A DNA stretch of 64,000 nt from positions 38,592,210 to 38,656,209 of the forward strand of contig NC_031495.1 in the NCBI RefSeq assembly GCF_000237925.1, written 5' to 3'. The notes beneath the pieces are model-generated. The model worked only from the letters and a program-made list of their open reading frames with translations. It was not told where the DNA came from and did not search any database. This document shows positions 1 to 13,700 of this stretch, in pieces. The position numbers and the translations under genes were made by a program. How positions within the stretch are numbered: position 1 is the first letter of the stretch; each line of letters starts with the position of its first letter. The stretch is from Schistosoma mansoni (taxonomy: Eukaryota; Platyhelminthes; Trematoda; Strigeidida; Schistosomatidae).

Positions 1-582
1 TTATCACACAGATCCTAACCAAACCGACTGCAATGCTTCTAAGACACATGAAAAAAATAATACAGTCTATCCACGTTTTCTACTTTCGTTTAACATATTT
101 CTCATTCTTACGGACCAGATGAACTGAATGTTCTCTATCGGTCATAAAAAAACAAATGATCTGTCATAAGTATATAAGGTAATTATTATATCCTACTGTC
201 CGAGATTTAATGATTACTGACCTTAAACGTATCAACTATACAGTTGACTTTTTATATCACTGTTAAGAATGCTAGATCCCCAGAGATCACTTGGTAAACA
301 TCTCATTTTTGTGACTACATTTTGGAAATTTGACTTCCTTATTTTCAAGCAAAAAGCACCCATTTTTACCTTCAGTTTGTATTTCGCACTTGGTTCGTGA
401 TTCCGTTTACTTATGGAAAATACATTTTCATCGTCTGGATCTGATCTTCTCCCTTTACTTAACAGGACTGGAGTGCAATTAAAATAGTTTAGCTTGTCCT
501 GTTGTTGTGTCGTTGACCTTCGTTCCGTTCGCCTGTTTAAGGTGATATTTTAATCTGTTCAAATGTAGCAACCATATTCACT

Positions 583-605
583 TATATATATATATATATA
601 TATAT
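583..605. repeat. (TA)n microsatellite
   Basis: Short uninterrupted TA tract immediately at the tail side of the family A retroposon copy. It may be the expanded remnant of that element's AT-rich tail. Confidence 0.85.
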
Positions 606-1051
606 GATTTGTGTGTGGGCCGTGATACTGCCCGGGTGTCCAAACTGAAGCAGGTGGTTTTCTTAGGGAGCCTCATCGGGAGCCTTTGACCTAAAGGTCT
701 GATCCACAAGGCAGTGATGTATCGTGACGAGATGCAGTCCCATGGTAGTCGGTGACCAAAAATTGGTTCGTATGCCATTTTTTCCCTCAGGATACTGGAG
801 CCTATGGTCACCATTGGTTTGGAATGAGGGTTTTCCAACTCCCCTAGGTGGAGTTTCCATGTCCACTTACCCGGTTAAAGCGCCGAACATTCGCTTTTCG
901 TCCCCTCAATTTCGTAGACAACAGTAATACCACGAGAAGGCAGTGAGTAGGACTTCCCTGGCAGAAGCTATATACGCATGGCCATGTGAGAGCATTTCGA
1001 GAGGGAGAGTGGACTCTCCCCACACTCGGCCTTACGAGGGCATTTGGGGGC
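605..1051 (-). mobile_element. 0.5-kb retroposon family A, copy 1
   Basis: One of at least eight copies of a repeat of about 510 bp in this window. In its own orientation the unit starts with a GCCCC..ATGCCCTGGTACGG block and ends in a TTTAAATAAATAAA tail, so this copy lies on the minus strand. Several copies share the same 5' end, while a copy at 15361 is 5' truncated. That pattern fits a non-autonomous retroposon or the 3' part of a LINE. I see no tRNA-like A/B boxes. Here the tail end is replaced by a (TA)n tract at about 583-605. No long coding frame is conserved between copies. Confidence 0.75.
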
Positions 1052-1159
1052 ATAGTACATATAATTCTAACCAAAATAATTGCTTGGGAACAGTTGTCAA
1101 ATAACATACTATTACGTAATATGCGTATTATACTGCGTAACTAGATTAGGACAAGTTAC

Positions 1160-1315
1160 TTGAATTTGTCAATTTGTATTGTACAGCATGTAGCTCTTCT
1201 AAGGTAACTATCGGTTGTTTTCCCAAGACCAGGTAAAGGAAGAGAGTTGGACATGGGGTCAGCAACTTCATCATCCCGTAGAAAACTACCTTGCTAAAAA
1301 GCACCAACCAGAATT
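1160..1315 (+). mobile_element. Fragment of an interspersed repeat (family F)
   Basis: The stretch resembles parts of 24060-24180 and 26930-27065. All three share the order GGTC..GGTAAAGGA/AGGAGG, GTTGG..ATGGGGTTAGCGACCCCATCCCGTAGAAAACTA and GCTAAAAA in recognisable, diverged form. It is probably the end of a non-LTR retrotransposon. I cannot name the family from sequence alone. Confidence 0.45.
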
Positions 1316-1452
1316 TTTTAAAAATCAAATTATGATCTTATTACAAATAAATTGTTACATATCTATTCATATTAATGATTATACTACATTAAAATGCCAT
1401 TGCTCTTGTATTTTATTTTTTACTCCCTTTTATCTCTTTGATAAAAATATAG

Positions 1453-1922
1453 GACAACAGAAACAACAGACTGGTAACAGTAGCTCTCCTACAATCACTT
1501 CAACTGTCAATCCACCACTTACAACTTGTTCAATAATAACGACAACAACCAATGTAATTGTTAGTAGTATTAGTAGTACTATTGCTTCTACTATTACTAC
1601 TACCCCAGTCGTCACTAATACTCCTGTTACTAGTTCCCATACAAATACAGTATCTTTTTCTCGTCAGTCTGTCTCCATGAATAATGATAAACAGTCTCCT
1701 TCCGCTAATTTAGCGCACTGTATTCATGAAAAATTCCCTTCCAGTAGTAGTAATAGTAGTGGTAGTAGCGCCACCACGACGATGACGACTACATCTCAAC
1801 ATTATAATTCACAGCAGGACATTATGAATGCATCCTATTTAACATTTGCTCCAAGTCAAGAAATTAAACTATCTGGATCAATTTTTACTTCTACTACTTC
1901 TGCCGTTCCACCACCACCATAA
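1453..1922 (+). CDS. Terminal exon of an unrecognised Ser/Thr-rich protein gene
   Basis: The reading frame is open from an acceptor-like AG at 1451-1452, preceded by a T-rich tract, to TAA at 1920-1922. The exon enters in phase 1 and encodes about 156 residues. It begins QQKQQTGNSSSP and ends TSTTSAVPPPP, and it is dominated by Ser, Thr, Asn and Pro with several runs of Ser or Thr. No catalytic or folded domain is visible. Such C-terminal tails are common in flatworm transcription and RNA-binding factors, but that is only an analogy. Upstream exons lie in or beyond 1-1452, and the in-frame extension back to 1215 crosses the probable intron and a repeat. A very T-rich tract follows, possibly the 3' UTR. 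The exon call is moderately supported; the gene's identity is unknown. Confidence 0.5.
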
Positions 1923-4097
1923 CGACTTCGATCGATTAAATATCCCTTCATATTACTCATAAAAAGTCAGTAAATATGGATGCTATCCTGATTGGTTTCT
2001 TTGATATCCTTACAATGTTATAGTACAACAATGGTATTGTTGTTAGTGATTATGTAATTTGTTTCTTTATATTAATTATCTGCCTAATTCATTCACTTTG
2101 CTAGTTTTATTCCCTCTTCTATTATGATATGTTATATTCCTTATTTTATGTATAACTTTCAATCTTTTTTTATATCTTATATAAATAACTGTTTGTTACT
2201 GAAGTACACTCTCATGAATTATCTTCACTTACTCAGACACAAGCATTATGTAATATGATATACATATATATATATATGACACGTGTGTGTGTGAACATCC
2301 TGTATATTTGTAGGCATGTTGTCAGTTGATGATGGTATGAGATTGTGATGAGGAAGCCTACTCCCATTCTCCTCAACGCGATGTGTAATTGTGTAGACAT
2401 TCTACATATTACTGTAATTTCACCCCGGTTTTTTGTAGTTGAAGTCTATCCTTATTTTTTCTTCCCTGTGCGCGCTCGCTCTCTCTATGAATTGCATTCA
2501 ATTTACTTCATATGCTATCGATCATTCTATTTCTTATGCTATGCGATTGAGTTTTTTTTCTCCTTTTCTTTTATCCCCGACACTATCAATATCATCCACC
2601 TTAATTATTTCTAAGCATAAATAATAACACACATTTATGATGAAATTCTCTTGAATCAATCTCCCATATAATATGCTGTTATTATTTATTTAATTATTAT
2701 TACTATTTGGTTACCTTTTTTGATTCATTCAAACACCACGAAGCTTTTATCATGTTTCAAGTATCAATAGTAATCATTCAATTGTTTGTGTAAATAATAA
2801 TAAGAATACCAGTCGTAGCTGTTCTGGTTGTTGTTGTAATAATAATAATGATAACGACAATGATCGCCTTTCTCCAACTAAACTAATCACACATACAAAA
2901 GTATGAATGTAATGGTTAATTATTATGTTCTCATACTCTCTCTCTTAATTAGGAATTATTACTGTGTCAATACTGTTTCTGTGTGTATGTGTTATTTCAA
3001 TGATACTTTTCACACACACACACACACACATGTTTCCTTGTTTGTTTCAATTTGAAATGGGAATAAGAAAACTGAATGACCTGTATATGTTAGCCTACCT
3101 GGTGGTAATGAGGATGGTCTCTCAGAGTTATACTAACCTGATCAAAACAAATTACTTCTTCCTTTTTTTTCTGGATTATATTTATTCTACAAAGATAAAT
3201 ATGTTAAGTACAAGATGTGAATAGAGTAATTTATTTCCTCTATAAAGATTCTTTTCTCGATAGTTATTACTTTGGCAGCAGTTATTTTTTGTGTATGTAT
3301 GTATGCGTGTGTGTGCGTGTGGGGGACGTTTTGTGAAATAATAATAATAACATTCTTACCGTACTTCATAATCCAATACTATCAATTACATTCATGAACG
3401 TGTAATCAATTATTCGATCTTTTGTTTCACAGCAAAGTTGAAAAAAGGTCTTCGTATAGTATAAATAAGAACTTGTAAGATCATTACTATTTATTCTCTT
3501 CTTCACTGCTGATTATAGTTTGCTTTCCTTCTAGACATACATTATTTGCTTCTAATAAAATGTAAAGTGATGTTCAAAGAAGAAGAAAGATAGGAAGTAG
3601 TCAGTTCATCATATATTCTCCTTTTATTAATGATAGTGAATTGTTTGGCAGAAAGTGAATAAACCAGTAACACTGAATACACTTCTTATTCTAGATACAA
3701 TTTAATATCTATTTTATTATATGTATAAATGTATTATTATTATTTTTAATTTACTTTATTTTACATGGTTATTCTTACTACTATATATATATACTACTCT
3801 TAATTGTTATCAGTAGTTTATCCGAAATTATTGAACTCTAAATGGTCAACTTCTTGTCTTTCCCCCCCATTCGGTGTAAAATGAATTTTGTCTCACATTT
3901 AATGATAGTATTCCTTTTAAAATTTTGTTACTTGTAATAAGAAAAAAATCTTCCTATTTCCCTCGCCCCCCTCTGTTCCTATCTTATTCTCTATTGTTAT
4001 TATTAATCTCTCGTTCTCAAAATGTTTTCTTTTTTTTAAAAAAAATTTTCTCTTTTATTTCACATTTTATCATCAACAGTTTTACTCGGTGTACTCT

Positions 4098-4135
<38 letters not shown>

Positions 4136-6400
4136 GGCCAAACGCTAATTCTTTTGAAATAAAAGATATGCTAATTCTTTTGAAATAAAAGATATAGGAT
4201 TTGATATATGTATATTAAGTGTGATGTTTCCCCCCTCTCCTTTTACATATATATACATACGCACGCACACAATCGGTTGATTTAATTATTTTGTTGCTAA
4301 GTTATTTATAAATTGTGCCTTCTTTCGTTCTTTTTTTCTATTAACACGCTCTCTCTCTCTCCAATAAGTGCTTAATTCTGCATTAGACGCATAGTTCTTT
4401 TCTTGTGTAAAGTGTTTTTGTCCTCTTTTTTGTTGGTCTTTACCCATGTATATCGATCCTTTTCTTATTTCGTAAATAATAATAATAATAACGAGATAGT
4501 TTATAGGTGGCGTTAAAAATGAATCAATAAATGATAAATTGTTTGTCTTTTCTCTTTTTTGCCTGTTTTTTTTTTACATTACTACTCATTAAGCTAATGA
4601 ATTGAGTGATAGTGTATTTTAATATTCATTCATTCTTATGTAATATTTATTTCGGTTGTATTTTTTACTCTGTATCTGCTTCTTCTTGTTGTTCTTCTCT
4701 TTTATCTGAATAATAGCTGTCACTGGATATCATATGTACACATGATTATGTGTGTTTACAGTTATTTTTTTTGCTTGTTTGTCTATTCTTTTTATAAAAC
4801 CATTCATAATAAGGTTGCTTCTTTTTAACAATTCAAAATCATTTACAACCATGTAGTAACCTTCTATGATCTGTTTTTGTTTTCTTATCAATTTTGCCTA
4901 TTATCATCAAGTTGTTTATTTTAACGAAAGTATTTCTTCTCCGGTGTATGTGTTGTTTTTAATGTTGGCTTTAAAAAAAAGTTGGTACCTGATTGGTATC
5001 TGAATCTATTTTTTTTTGTTTATTTTCCTAGTGTTTTTTTCCCCTATTTGCTCACTGTTTTCTTGATTATATACGTTTGCTTTTATTTATTATCAATTTC
5101 ATATATACATATATATGTTAAATAAACACGCTGGAGGGAGATTTGTACTCTCTTGCTCTCTCTCTCCGATTGTGTGTGCCTCTTTGTACATAGTAATTAC
5201 TTCAATCTTTGGAATTCTCCCTCTCTGTGTGTCTACAACTAGTGAACTTGGGTTTTCTTTTTCTAAACATACAGACTGACATTTTTATTATCTTATTAAT
5301 GAAAATAGGCTCATAAATTAGGTGATTATCTTTTGTTTTTCTTGATTTTTATCCGCACTGCATTATTAACTGTATTTTTTGGCGGGAGGGCGCGAGATTC
5401 AATAGAGAATTGCTTATGAACTATTATGTCATCTTATATTACAGCTTTATTTTGCACGTAATCTAATTGCCTATCTTTTTTACTGCCTACTTTTTTGTTT
5501 TATTCTTCATATACTACTTATATATATATATACTGATATGCTTACTATTTCTATCTCTGTTAATGGTAAGCATTGTGAAATTATCAAAGCAATTTATACT
5601 ACTAATATGATTTGAAATTTGTCTTTAAGACTATATGCTTTGTTTTTTTTTTCTTTTCGGTTGATTAGTTGTATTACTCTTAATGAATACTGTACTGGTT
5701 GTAGATCCCTATACATATTTATATACAGAAAGAGCAATAGGCATATAATCACTCAATTGATTTTAAGCTTTTCAATTTTAAAAAACTGATCTAATTGAAT
5801 CCTGAATGGATCATTATTGTTCTTATTATTACTCATATGTACTTTATCCCTGTCAGCCTACCTATTATGAACGTCTCGTGTACATACTTATACATATATA
5901 TATGCTTTATTTGCAATTATTCCGTTTCATCATATTCATTATGAAAATTTACATAATAATAATGTTGATGGTTATTATTATCATTATTAATTCATCTGCA
6001 TCCAGATTGTAGTTGGTTGTATTATGGTCAAATATTGTGAAATGATAATGATCCTAGTGCATAAAAAACCGTTCACCTAAAGAACAAGCAAACGGAATAA
6101 AGATAATCGTAGAGAGGTAAATCGTTCTGTTTTTTTGATGTTGTTGAATATTTTTCATCTGGTCATAAAATAGTGAGTATGTAACTTTTTTTTACCTGAA
6201 GGAGAATGTGTTTTGTTCTGTTTTTTTCTTTTCTTGTGTTCCTTTGTTTTTTTTCTTTTTTTCCTTTTTTTGAATTCTTTCTATTTCAGTTGCTGAAGGA
6301 AATACATTTAGTTTTGCGAAAATTTACGTTTTGTTTTTCCTTTTTGTGTTGATGTTATTGTTAGTGAAGGTGTTTCTGTACAATTTAAAAGTAAAATGGG
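1923..6400 (+). other. Long T-rich, simple-repeat tract; possible 3' UTR
   Basis: About 4.5 kb in which the plus strand is strongly T-rich. It carries pyrimidine runs and short CT, TA, AC, GT and AAT repeats, for example CT then TA near 4100-4135 and AC near 3012-3030. I recognise no interspersed element copies in it, in contrast to the rest of the window. It directly follows the stop codon of the preceding exon on the same strand. A long untranslated region or a repeat-poor downstream flank would both fit. No coding exon is seen. Confidence 0.4.
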
Positions 6401-9272
6401 ATAGGATATTGACCAGCAATGGAATCTAAGATGTACATCGTCTCGTTGTATTTGAGACTTAGCTCTAGCTGGATGGTTTTACCTGTTGCATCCCAGTTTT
6501 GTTAGTTTTCTCTCTAGCATTCAAACTCACTATATTTAACTTCAAACATTATACGTGTTATTTATCCTAGCTACTAGGTCCAAATGACCACTGGTTTATG
6601 TAGTCGGGATGATTTTAATTCATCTCGATAGGTTGTTTAGATCTCTCCTCTGTTAATGTTAAGGATTTCGAGTAATCAGTGTCTTTCTGCATAAATGCAC
6701 CATATTCGGACTACCTCCACATCACTTTAATCCGTTCTCCATTATTCAAGTCTCGATTAAGTGAATATTTCTTTGGTGGCACTAGCATTCGCATATGCTT
6801 TAATTAGTTTAGTTTCATATAGTTGCTTGTTCTATTTCTCTGTGACCTCCAACTGTTAAACGTTCGGTTTGAACACCCATTATTACTGTCGAGTCATTCA
6901 AGTAACATATCATTGGCCTTCACACTCAGATTGTGGCTGAAAGACAAGTGAACAAATGTCCACATGGTGAGTTGATCAAAAGTAGGTTTGATGGTAATCC
7001 GGAATGACCTGAAGGAAAAATGCATATTTTTAGCCATTGGGTGAGATGATTTTTTAAAGAATAGGAAGTTTATATATGCGAGTGTTTATTCATCATATTC
7101 GGTAGCCCCATAGACTCTCACTCTTGTCTCCTCGTTCAATTAGTTTGTAGGTCATTGTGTAGCACGATTTATTTTGCTATGGGATACCGCCCACATTAAC
7201 AGTGAGTTGATCGGACGCAGTAGAGTGTGAATTTTTATTGGAGGTTTCACGTACGCTTGTTTATACCTACCAGCTATTAAGAGGTTTGATTGCGTTGCTA
7301 TTTTTCATTAATTACGTTCGACCACTGAGCAATAACAACTCAGGTAGAAAAAGTTTTGAATTATAAGACATCAAGTCAATTATATTGTACTTAGCTTAGT
7401 CTCGGAGAACTATCACTACTTGGGTGCTAACATGCTTTTGCAGACTTGAAACTACTAGCAGGTTTGCACTTGTTAAAAGGAAACATCAAACTCCTTGTAT
7501 GACGATTCCTTATAGATCCAAGATAAATTGGTGATGGATATCACACTCAGGTCGAGCAGCTGTCTCAATAGACTGCCCTTCTCCTAGTTGCTTGTCTCAA
7601 GCACTAGTGAGAGCTACTCCATGCAATATTGATTATCCCTAATCCAAGTATTGATCGACACAGCCTGTGACTTCAGCAATCAACACCTTGTTTACATAAT
7701 GTAACTGATAGCTCACTAACAAGGAGGTTCGGCATTCAACCTGGAGTAATTATCAAAGACACGGGTAAACTAACATACCAGGAACCACACACAAATAGCT
7801 TAAGATAGAAAATCCTGGAGACTGCACAGACTAATGTCAAATGGCTACCGAAAATATTCATGTGCGAACGTCTCTGGACTCCAGCTATCACGTAATTGTT
7901 TTCAGCATGTCCATCAGTTAAACACTTTCATGAAAGTTGATCTGTTACACTGAGATCGAATACGCGGTCACACATCATAGCCGTTGCCACAAGAGAATTA
8001 TCTATGAACTTACTTCAAATTCGGTCCATATGAAGACACTCTTATTGGAGTTACAAATTAATTCATTTTCAAATTAGAGGGTCAGGTTTTACTCCTTAAA
8101 CTTCAGAACTAAACGACATTTTAGTAAATAATTGCGTATTGAAATTCGCGAACATTTAACTGCTAATATAAATATCTCCAAGCAATTTGTTCAAATTCCT
8201 GAAGGTTTGCTCATCACGGATACACACACTAATGGCGTTTCTATTAATATTATTCAGTCACTACTTGATAAATTTTGACTACAGTAAATATGAATGTCAA
8301 TTGCCGGAAGTCGAAATCACTTTAACAATCCATTATTTCAACTCAGTGAAGCACATGAGTAGTTTTAAATCGGTCTCGAACTCATTATTTTGTGTCGAAA
8401 CTTGCTTTCTTCATATAGTAAATTAAATCTCTGAAACTCATATCATTTTTCTACTGCTCAGTTTCGTATGTGTAAGGATTGAACATTCACAAAAATTAAA
8501 GGGGTTTCAAGCCATTTCCTATCTAGACACCGAATGTTTTTCAAGTAGAACTTAATTCAGTGTTCCTCATTTATAAGGATGGTGCCAATTATAGTGAGTT
8601 GTCAACTATCTGAAGCACTGACTGGAATCTCAGATGATATACATGGCAGCAGAAGGTTAAGAAGGTCGAAGAAAGAAGAACGAGAAAAGTGAATGATTGC
8701 TGTGAAAATGAAGGAACAGTGAAATCTGTGACGAGTGATTGACATTTGCAATGCTAAAAGTCAGGTTCGGAACAATTGACTGACATTTTTCAAATTAAGT
8801 ACTTACTGTATGGTTCTCAGATTTTACCAAGATGTTCCATAATTTTGTATTCAAATACATTCGATTATCCTCATTTGTGTCTTCTTTTACTACATAGGTC
8901 TCCAAAGAAATTAACAGACAGTAAAACCAATGGCAGGGATTGAGGATTTCACTGTTTTTAAAGTAAGTTGGGCAGACTTATTCCTAATGGGGCTCCGTAC
9001 AATATTCGTTAGCAGGCCATTTATGTTGCTGGAAAAAGATGCTTCCTTACACTATACATCCCAGGTCGTACGATCTGACCAAAACCGTGGAGTTCTGTTG
9101 TTGAACCGTGTTAGAACCAATCATTGCAATATAGAATCGATTTCGCATGACTAGATATTGTGAACTTGGTCATTTCGTGTAGTTTATCCCTACCCATATC
9201 CACAGTTGGAAATCTTCTTGTGAGGTGCTAGACGTTATACTGCTGATTTCACGATAGGACAAGTCAGTACAG
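6401..9272. other. Anonymous intergenic DNA
   Basis: I see no coding exon, RNA gene or clearly matched repeat here. Open frames are short and not supported by splice sites. A purine-rich stretch near 8640-8720 stands out in composition but matches nothing else in the window. Confidence 0.35.
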
Positions 9273-9277
9273 ACAAT

Positions 9278-9785
9278 TGTTATGCCCCGATAAGGGTAAT
9301 AAATGGTAACTTTGAAATCTATTTATGAACCAATACTATGCGTATATATTTTATCGTGTAGTTGCTAAATAACTGAACTACTCATATTCATGTCCCTCTT
9401 GTTATAAGCTTCATTTTGATCTATAGACTATTATTATACGATTTACCATTTTTGAGTTATCCCTAGTCTGTTACTTACCGCCTCCCACATTCACAGCCAT
9501 ATTTGGCTAAATCTCGTACACATGTTATTTTCTATTTTATGGTACGACGTGGTCAGTTTGTTTGGTATATAAACCCAGTACGTTTGAAATATAATGATTC
9601 CTACCGCAGAGGTGGTTTTGAACTTCACTGGCTGGGTTAGGCAGAAGCAGGACCGATACGTACTCTAGACTGCTCGTACGGTATCCGTGTGTCATTTGGT
9701 CCAATCGATAATTCGCTGCTCTCTGATTAGCGGTCTTATCACATCATACATTAACTAGGCATTCATTCGGCCATAAGTTATAACA
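9278..9785 (+). mobile_element. Solo LTR, fossil LTR retrotransposon (copy 1)
   Basis: A 508-bp segment with TGTTAT..ATAACA ends, flanked by a 5-bp direct repeat ACAAT (9273-9277 and 9786-9790). A TATATAAA box and a GAAATATAATGATTC polyadenylation-like block fix the plus orientation. No internal coding region is attached, so this is a solo LTR left by recombination. It belongs to one family with copies at 38712 and 45633. The family is probably Gypsy-like, judged from size and 5-bp duplication, but this is not proven. Confidence 0.85.
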
Positions 9786-10747
9786 ACAATGATGTTAGAT
9801 CCTGTAGGTCAAGTTGTCACATCAAGGAAAATCTACAGTTTCGGGATCAATTCTATGATTGCAGTAACAAAGATAAATTTACTTATACTGAAGTAGACAA
9901 TAATTCCACACTGTTAGTGATCCTGCCGATGATTTTCGTTGAAACATAAGAGCTTCATCAGAACAAACATCCTCCTAAATTGCAATTTTACCAGATGCTA
10001 CTGATGTTCTAGGAACCACACTAGAAGTTGAGATGACATCATTTCCATGATTTGCAATATTGCACTTTATTTGGTAGATAATCATAGTGTGTGAAAACGT
10101 AGCTCTGAGTCAAAAGCTTGTACACTAATGCCAATTGTCACGAAAAACCTTATCCTTATCGCCTAACTGGCGCTTAACGGCGCACATTGTTCTTAGTACA
10201 ACAAGAACCGACAATACTGCAAGTGAAAGGGCGACCTGAAACTCACACAACACATGATTCATAGTCATTACTGTCACCAAGCTACAGCGGACGATGAAAA
10301 ATCAATTTAAATCCCCCGAAGCAACAAACACAATGAAACTAAGTAACTGAAGTGAAAAATGATACATTGTAGAGTCAATACATACAAATAAAACATACGG
10401 AACACCAATGTGTCAGAAACAGAAAAACAGACAACACTTTGTCAGAATTGAAAAAATTTCCAAGTACCTTATCATTATATAACTGTAGCACTAAGGGGTC
10501 TGTGAATACGGCCGATGGGTTTAAACAGAGCCTGATTCACTGTTTAATCGTGTTTAACATAGAAGAGAACCATAAGACTGTTGGATCACTCACATATGAC
10601 ACAACTTTTGAAATGTATTAGTCCATACTTGAAGACATCCATAGTTCATTTAATGTCGCTGAAGAGAAGAAGCTTCTACTTTATGTACATTTTTTTTGAA
10701 ACCACAATCTACTAGTGCTTCTCAAGTTGTCGTACTGTTTTGTACAG
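9786..10747. other. Region upstream of HAP40; no gene recognised
   Basis: Short open frames only. The segment ends in a pyrimidine-containing acceptor-like CTGTTTTGTACAG at 10735-10747, which lies 34 bases upstream of the HAP40 start codon. Core promoter elements cannot be assigned. Confidence 0.3.
10746..10747 (+). promoter_or_regulatory. Acceptor-like AG upstream of HAP40 start
   Basis: A TGTTTTGTACAG acceptor lies just before the 5' leader of HAP40. It may be the end of a 5' UTR intron or a spliced-leader trans-splicing acceptor, which many schistosome mRNAs use. The sequence cannot decide between these. Confidence 0.35.
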
Positions 10748-10781
10748 ATATTGGACATTGGCGAAATTGGCAGCGCAAGTT

Positions 10782-13700
10782 ATGGATCCGTCGCTGAATT
10801 ATCCCCAAATCTACAAGGCTCTTAGTACTGATGTTAAGAAGTACTGTTTGTTTATATTGCAATAAAATTTTGTTCAAAGAAAATTAAACGAGATAAATAT
10901 GTGTGACCAACAGGCTAATGACTTTGGTAACAAAAATATACCTTACCGTTAATTTCTTCGTTCAACCAGCTTGTGTAGCGAAAAGTTTGGCTGTCCAAGA
11001 GTGTCATGAATTAGCGGCAGTTTTTTTACTGGGCAAAGCAAGGTAGGTTCATTTTTTTCTCTTTCAGAAACAATTACTCAACTGGTACATACTTATCTTT
11101 GCTTAGTCCATTTATCGAATGTCTGATAAATTTTTTTACCTTCAGATAATAAAGTTCGACTATAATCCTTTATACTTTTTCAGGTCACAATAGACATTTG
11201 AGTTTGGCCGTTGGGTTGTTCACCTTGTTGATAAATTCTCTACTCAGGGAAAGGAGTTTTACGTTCGTTAGACTATAAAGAATGTCAATAGTCAGCTGAC
11301 AAAGAATTTGTGAACTTTTCTAGAGTGTCCTCATAAATCCTCATTTTCGGACGACCAGAAAAATTAGGACATATCAGATGCGGATTTGTTACTAATGAGT
11401 TTTTAAAAAAAAATCCGATCATGTCGCCTCCGGTCCTTCTATTTGACAATGTAAATAGGCTTAGTTTAGTCACTCGAGGATCAGACGACATCTTCTTGAC
11501 TTAATAGCAACATTCCACTCGGTAAATCGAGAGAATGATTGACAGTGTTCGTTGTTGAAAGGCATACCTCAGAAATACATAAACCTTGTGGTGGCTCTTC
11601 ATCCGAACACTACCAGTCGAGTCAGAGCTTATGGCGAACTGTCATCTGTCATGCTTTCTGGCAAGGCTTCCCACTAACCCTGTTTTTGTTAAATTTCATC
11701 ATAGACGTACTACTTGAATTGATCTATCAAGAGGTCCACTTATCGACTCAGAATGTGCAGATGATATAGTCCTGTTTGATGAAGATGCCAATAAAATGCA
11801 GTCTTTCGGTAGCACTGAACAACAATGCCAAGGTGTTCGGGATGCGTTTCTTCCCCCTCTAAATGCAAGTTGTTACTTCGAAACTGGCCTACATCAACAC
11901 CTGAACTAAGGATAGGAAGTGAAGCAATCGAATGGGTCTACAACTTCACTTATCTTGTAAATCTTATCATCCCTGGTGGGTTAGTATCTGACGAAATCTC
12001 TGAATGGATTCAGAAAACTCGTTCAGCTTTTGCTAATTTACGTCATCTATGTCGAAAGCAAGATATCAGTCCATCAATTAAACGACGAGTATACTTCACG
12101 GTATTTCGTTCTGTCCTACTTTATGGCTGCGAAACGTGGTCATTAAGAGTAGGAGATACTCGTAAGTTACTAGTATTCGATCACAGATATCTTGAAAATA
12201 TTGCTCGCATCTGCTGGGATCATCGGGTAAGTAATAGTGAGGTTGGAAGCAGGGTACTAGGGAATTGTGGTGGTAAATCAGATGATGAGATTGTAAATCT
12301 TCATCGACTCAGATGGTTAGGCCACGTTTTACTCATGCCAAGATTGTATTCCACAAAGCAGTTGACAAACATTAGGAGATGCAGTCCCATGGTAGCCGGT
12401 GCACAACAAAATGTTCATATGCTATTTGTTCCCTCAGGATGCACTATTGATTTGGAATCAGAGTTTTCCAACTTACCTTGATGGATCTACTAACTCAGTG
12501 TAAGCCCCTGCAAGACATTCTCATTTCGTCTTCTCAATTTCTTAAACAAAACCCTCGTTGAGAGAAGGCAGTGAGTAGGACTTCGCTGACAGTGGCTATA
12601 TCGGCATGGCCATTTGATAAAATTTCGAGAGTGAAAGTGAGCTCTCCACACCCTCGACTGTACCAGGGCATTTGGGGGCCATGAAGGAAACAAGCAAAAT
12701 CGCGTGTTTCTGAGAATATTTTGGAAACATATCTATGATCAACTCAGTCGAGGATATTAGAACACTAGGGTCAGTACAACTGGCTCACAGCTATCCTACT
12801 GTTACTTACTGTCTCCAAACAACTCGAACGATAATTTGACACAAATCTCGCGATCCCTACGGAGGCTGCAATGCCCATGCGTAACCTGAAGCGAGGGATG
12901 ACCTTAGCACTACCTTCTAAGGCCCCTAGTGGCGGTGTCCAAGTTAAGTCGTTTGAGAGCTGGACGTAATCCCATATTATTGGTCTTAATCTCTGATCAT
13001 TACAGTTTATACAAAAGTAAATCGGTCCTCTTGTTAATAACCGCGTAATAGTCAGTTCACTTAATATATTGTCCAAAATATCGGGTTCTCTAATCGTCTG
13101 ACACTTATCTGGTGTTCGTGGCCAACAAACTAATGAAAACCAAGTAGGTTTCAGACCTGGACATAGATGTATTGACCAAGTGTTAGACTACATACATCAC
13201 GTTTTCTCACCGATTTTCAGGTAGTTTTCAGTGTTAAATTTTAAGAATTTGCAAAAGATGTGCCAATGACGTGTTGTACATCGTTCTGTGATATCTGTTT
13301 ATCTATTTTGTCATAAAATGTTTGATATGGAGTTAGTTCAATGTAACTAGTGCTCGTTCGATGTTATCTGGTACTTAAGTTGTAAAATTTTCTCGAACTA
13401 CTAGCTGCTTTGCTTATCATTGATTATTAAAATGCAAGCCTCTTTTCCGTCCAAAAATCCAATGCTTTATGAAATAATTGGATCTTTAATTATACATATT
13501 TTATCTATTACCAAAGATCCTTTATCTAGTGTGTATCATGCTCTTGTAAGTTACATACCCTCAATAATTATTGAATGATTTCATTTTTTAATTTGCGAAA
13601 TAATTAAGCTCATCTATATTGATTGTTCTGTTTAAACTGTCATTTATAAGCTAACTCATTCGAACTGTAACTCTAAATTTGATAACAATCAAAGATTATT

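Noticed and set aside
1215-1452. In-frame extension of the Ser/Thr-rich exon back to an ATG at 1215
   Set aside because: The segment includes an interspersed repeat and a T-rich acceptor just before 1453, so it is read as intron.
10439-10621. 60-codon frame upstream of HAP40
   Set aside because: No splice donor in phase with HAP40, no homology that I recognise, and the HAP40 N-terminus is fully explained from 10782.
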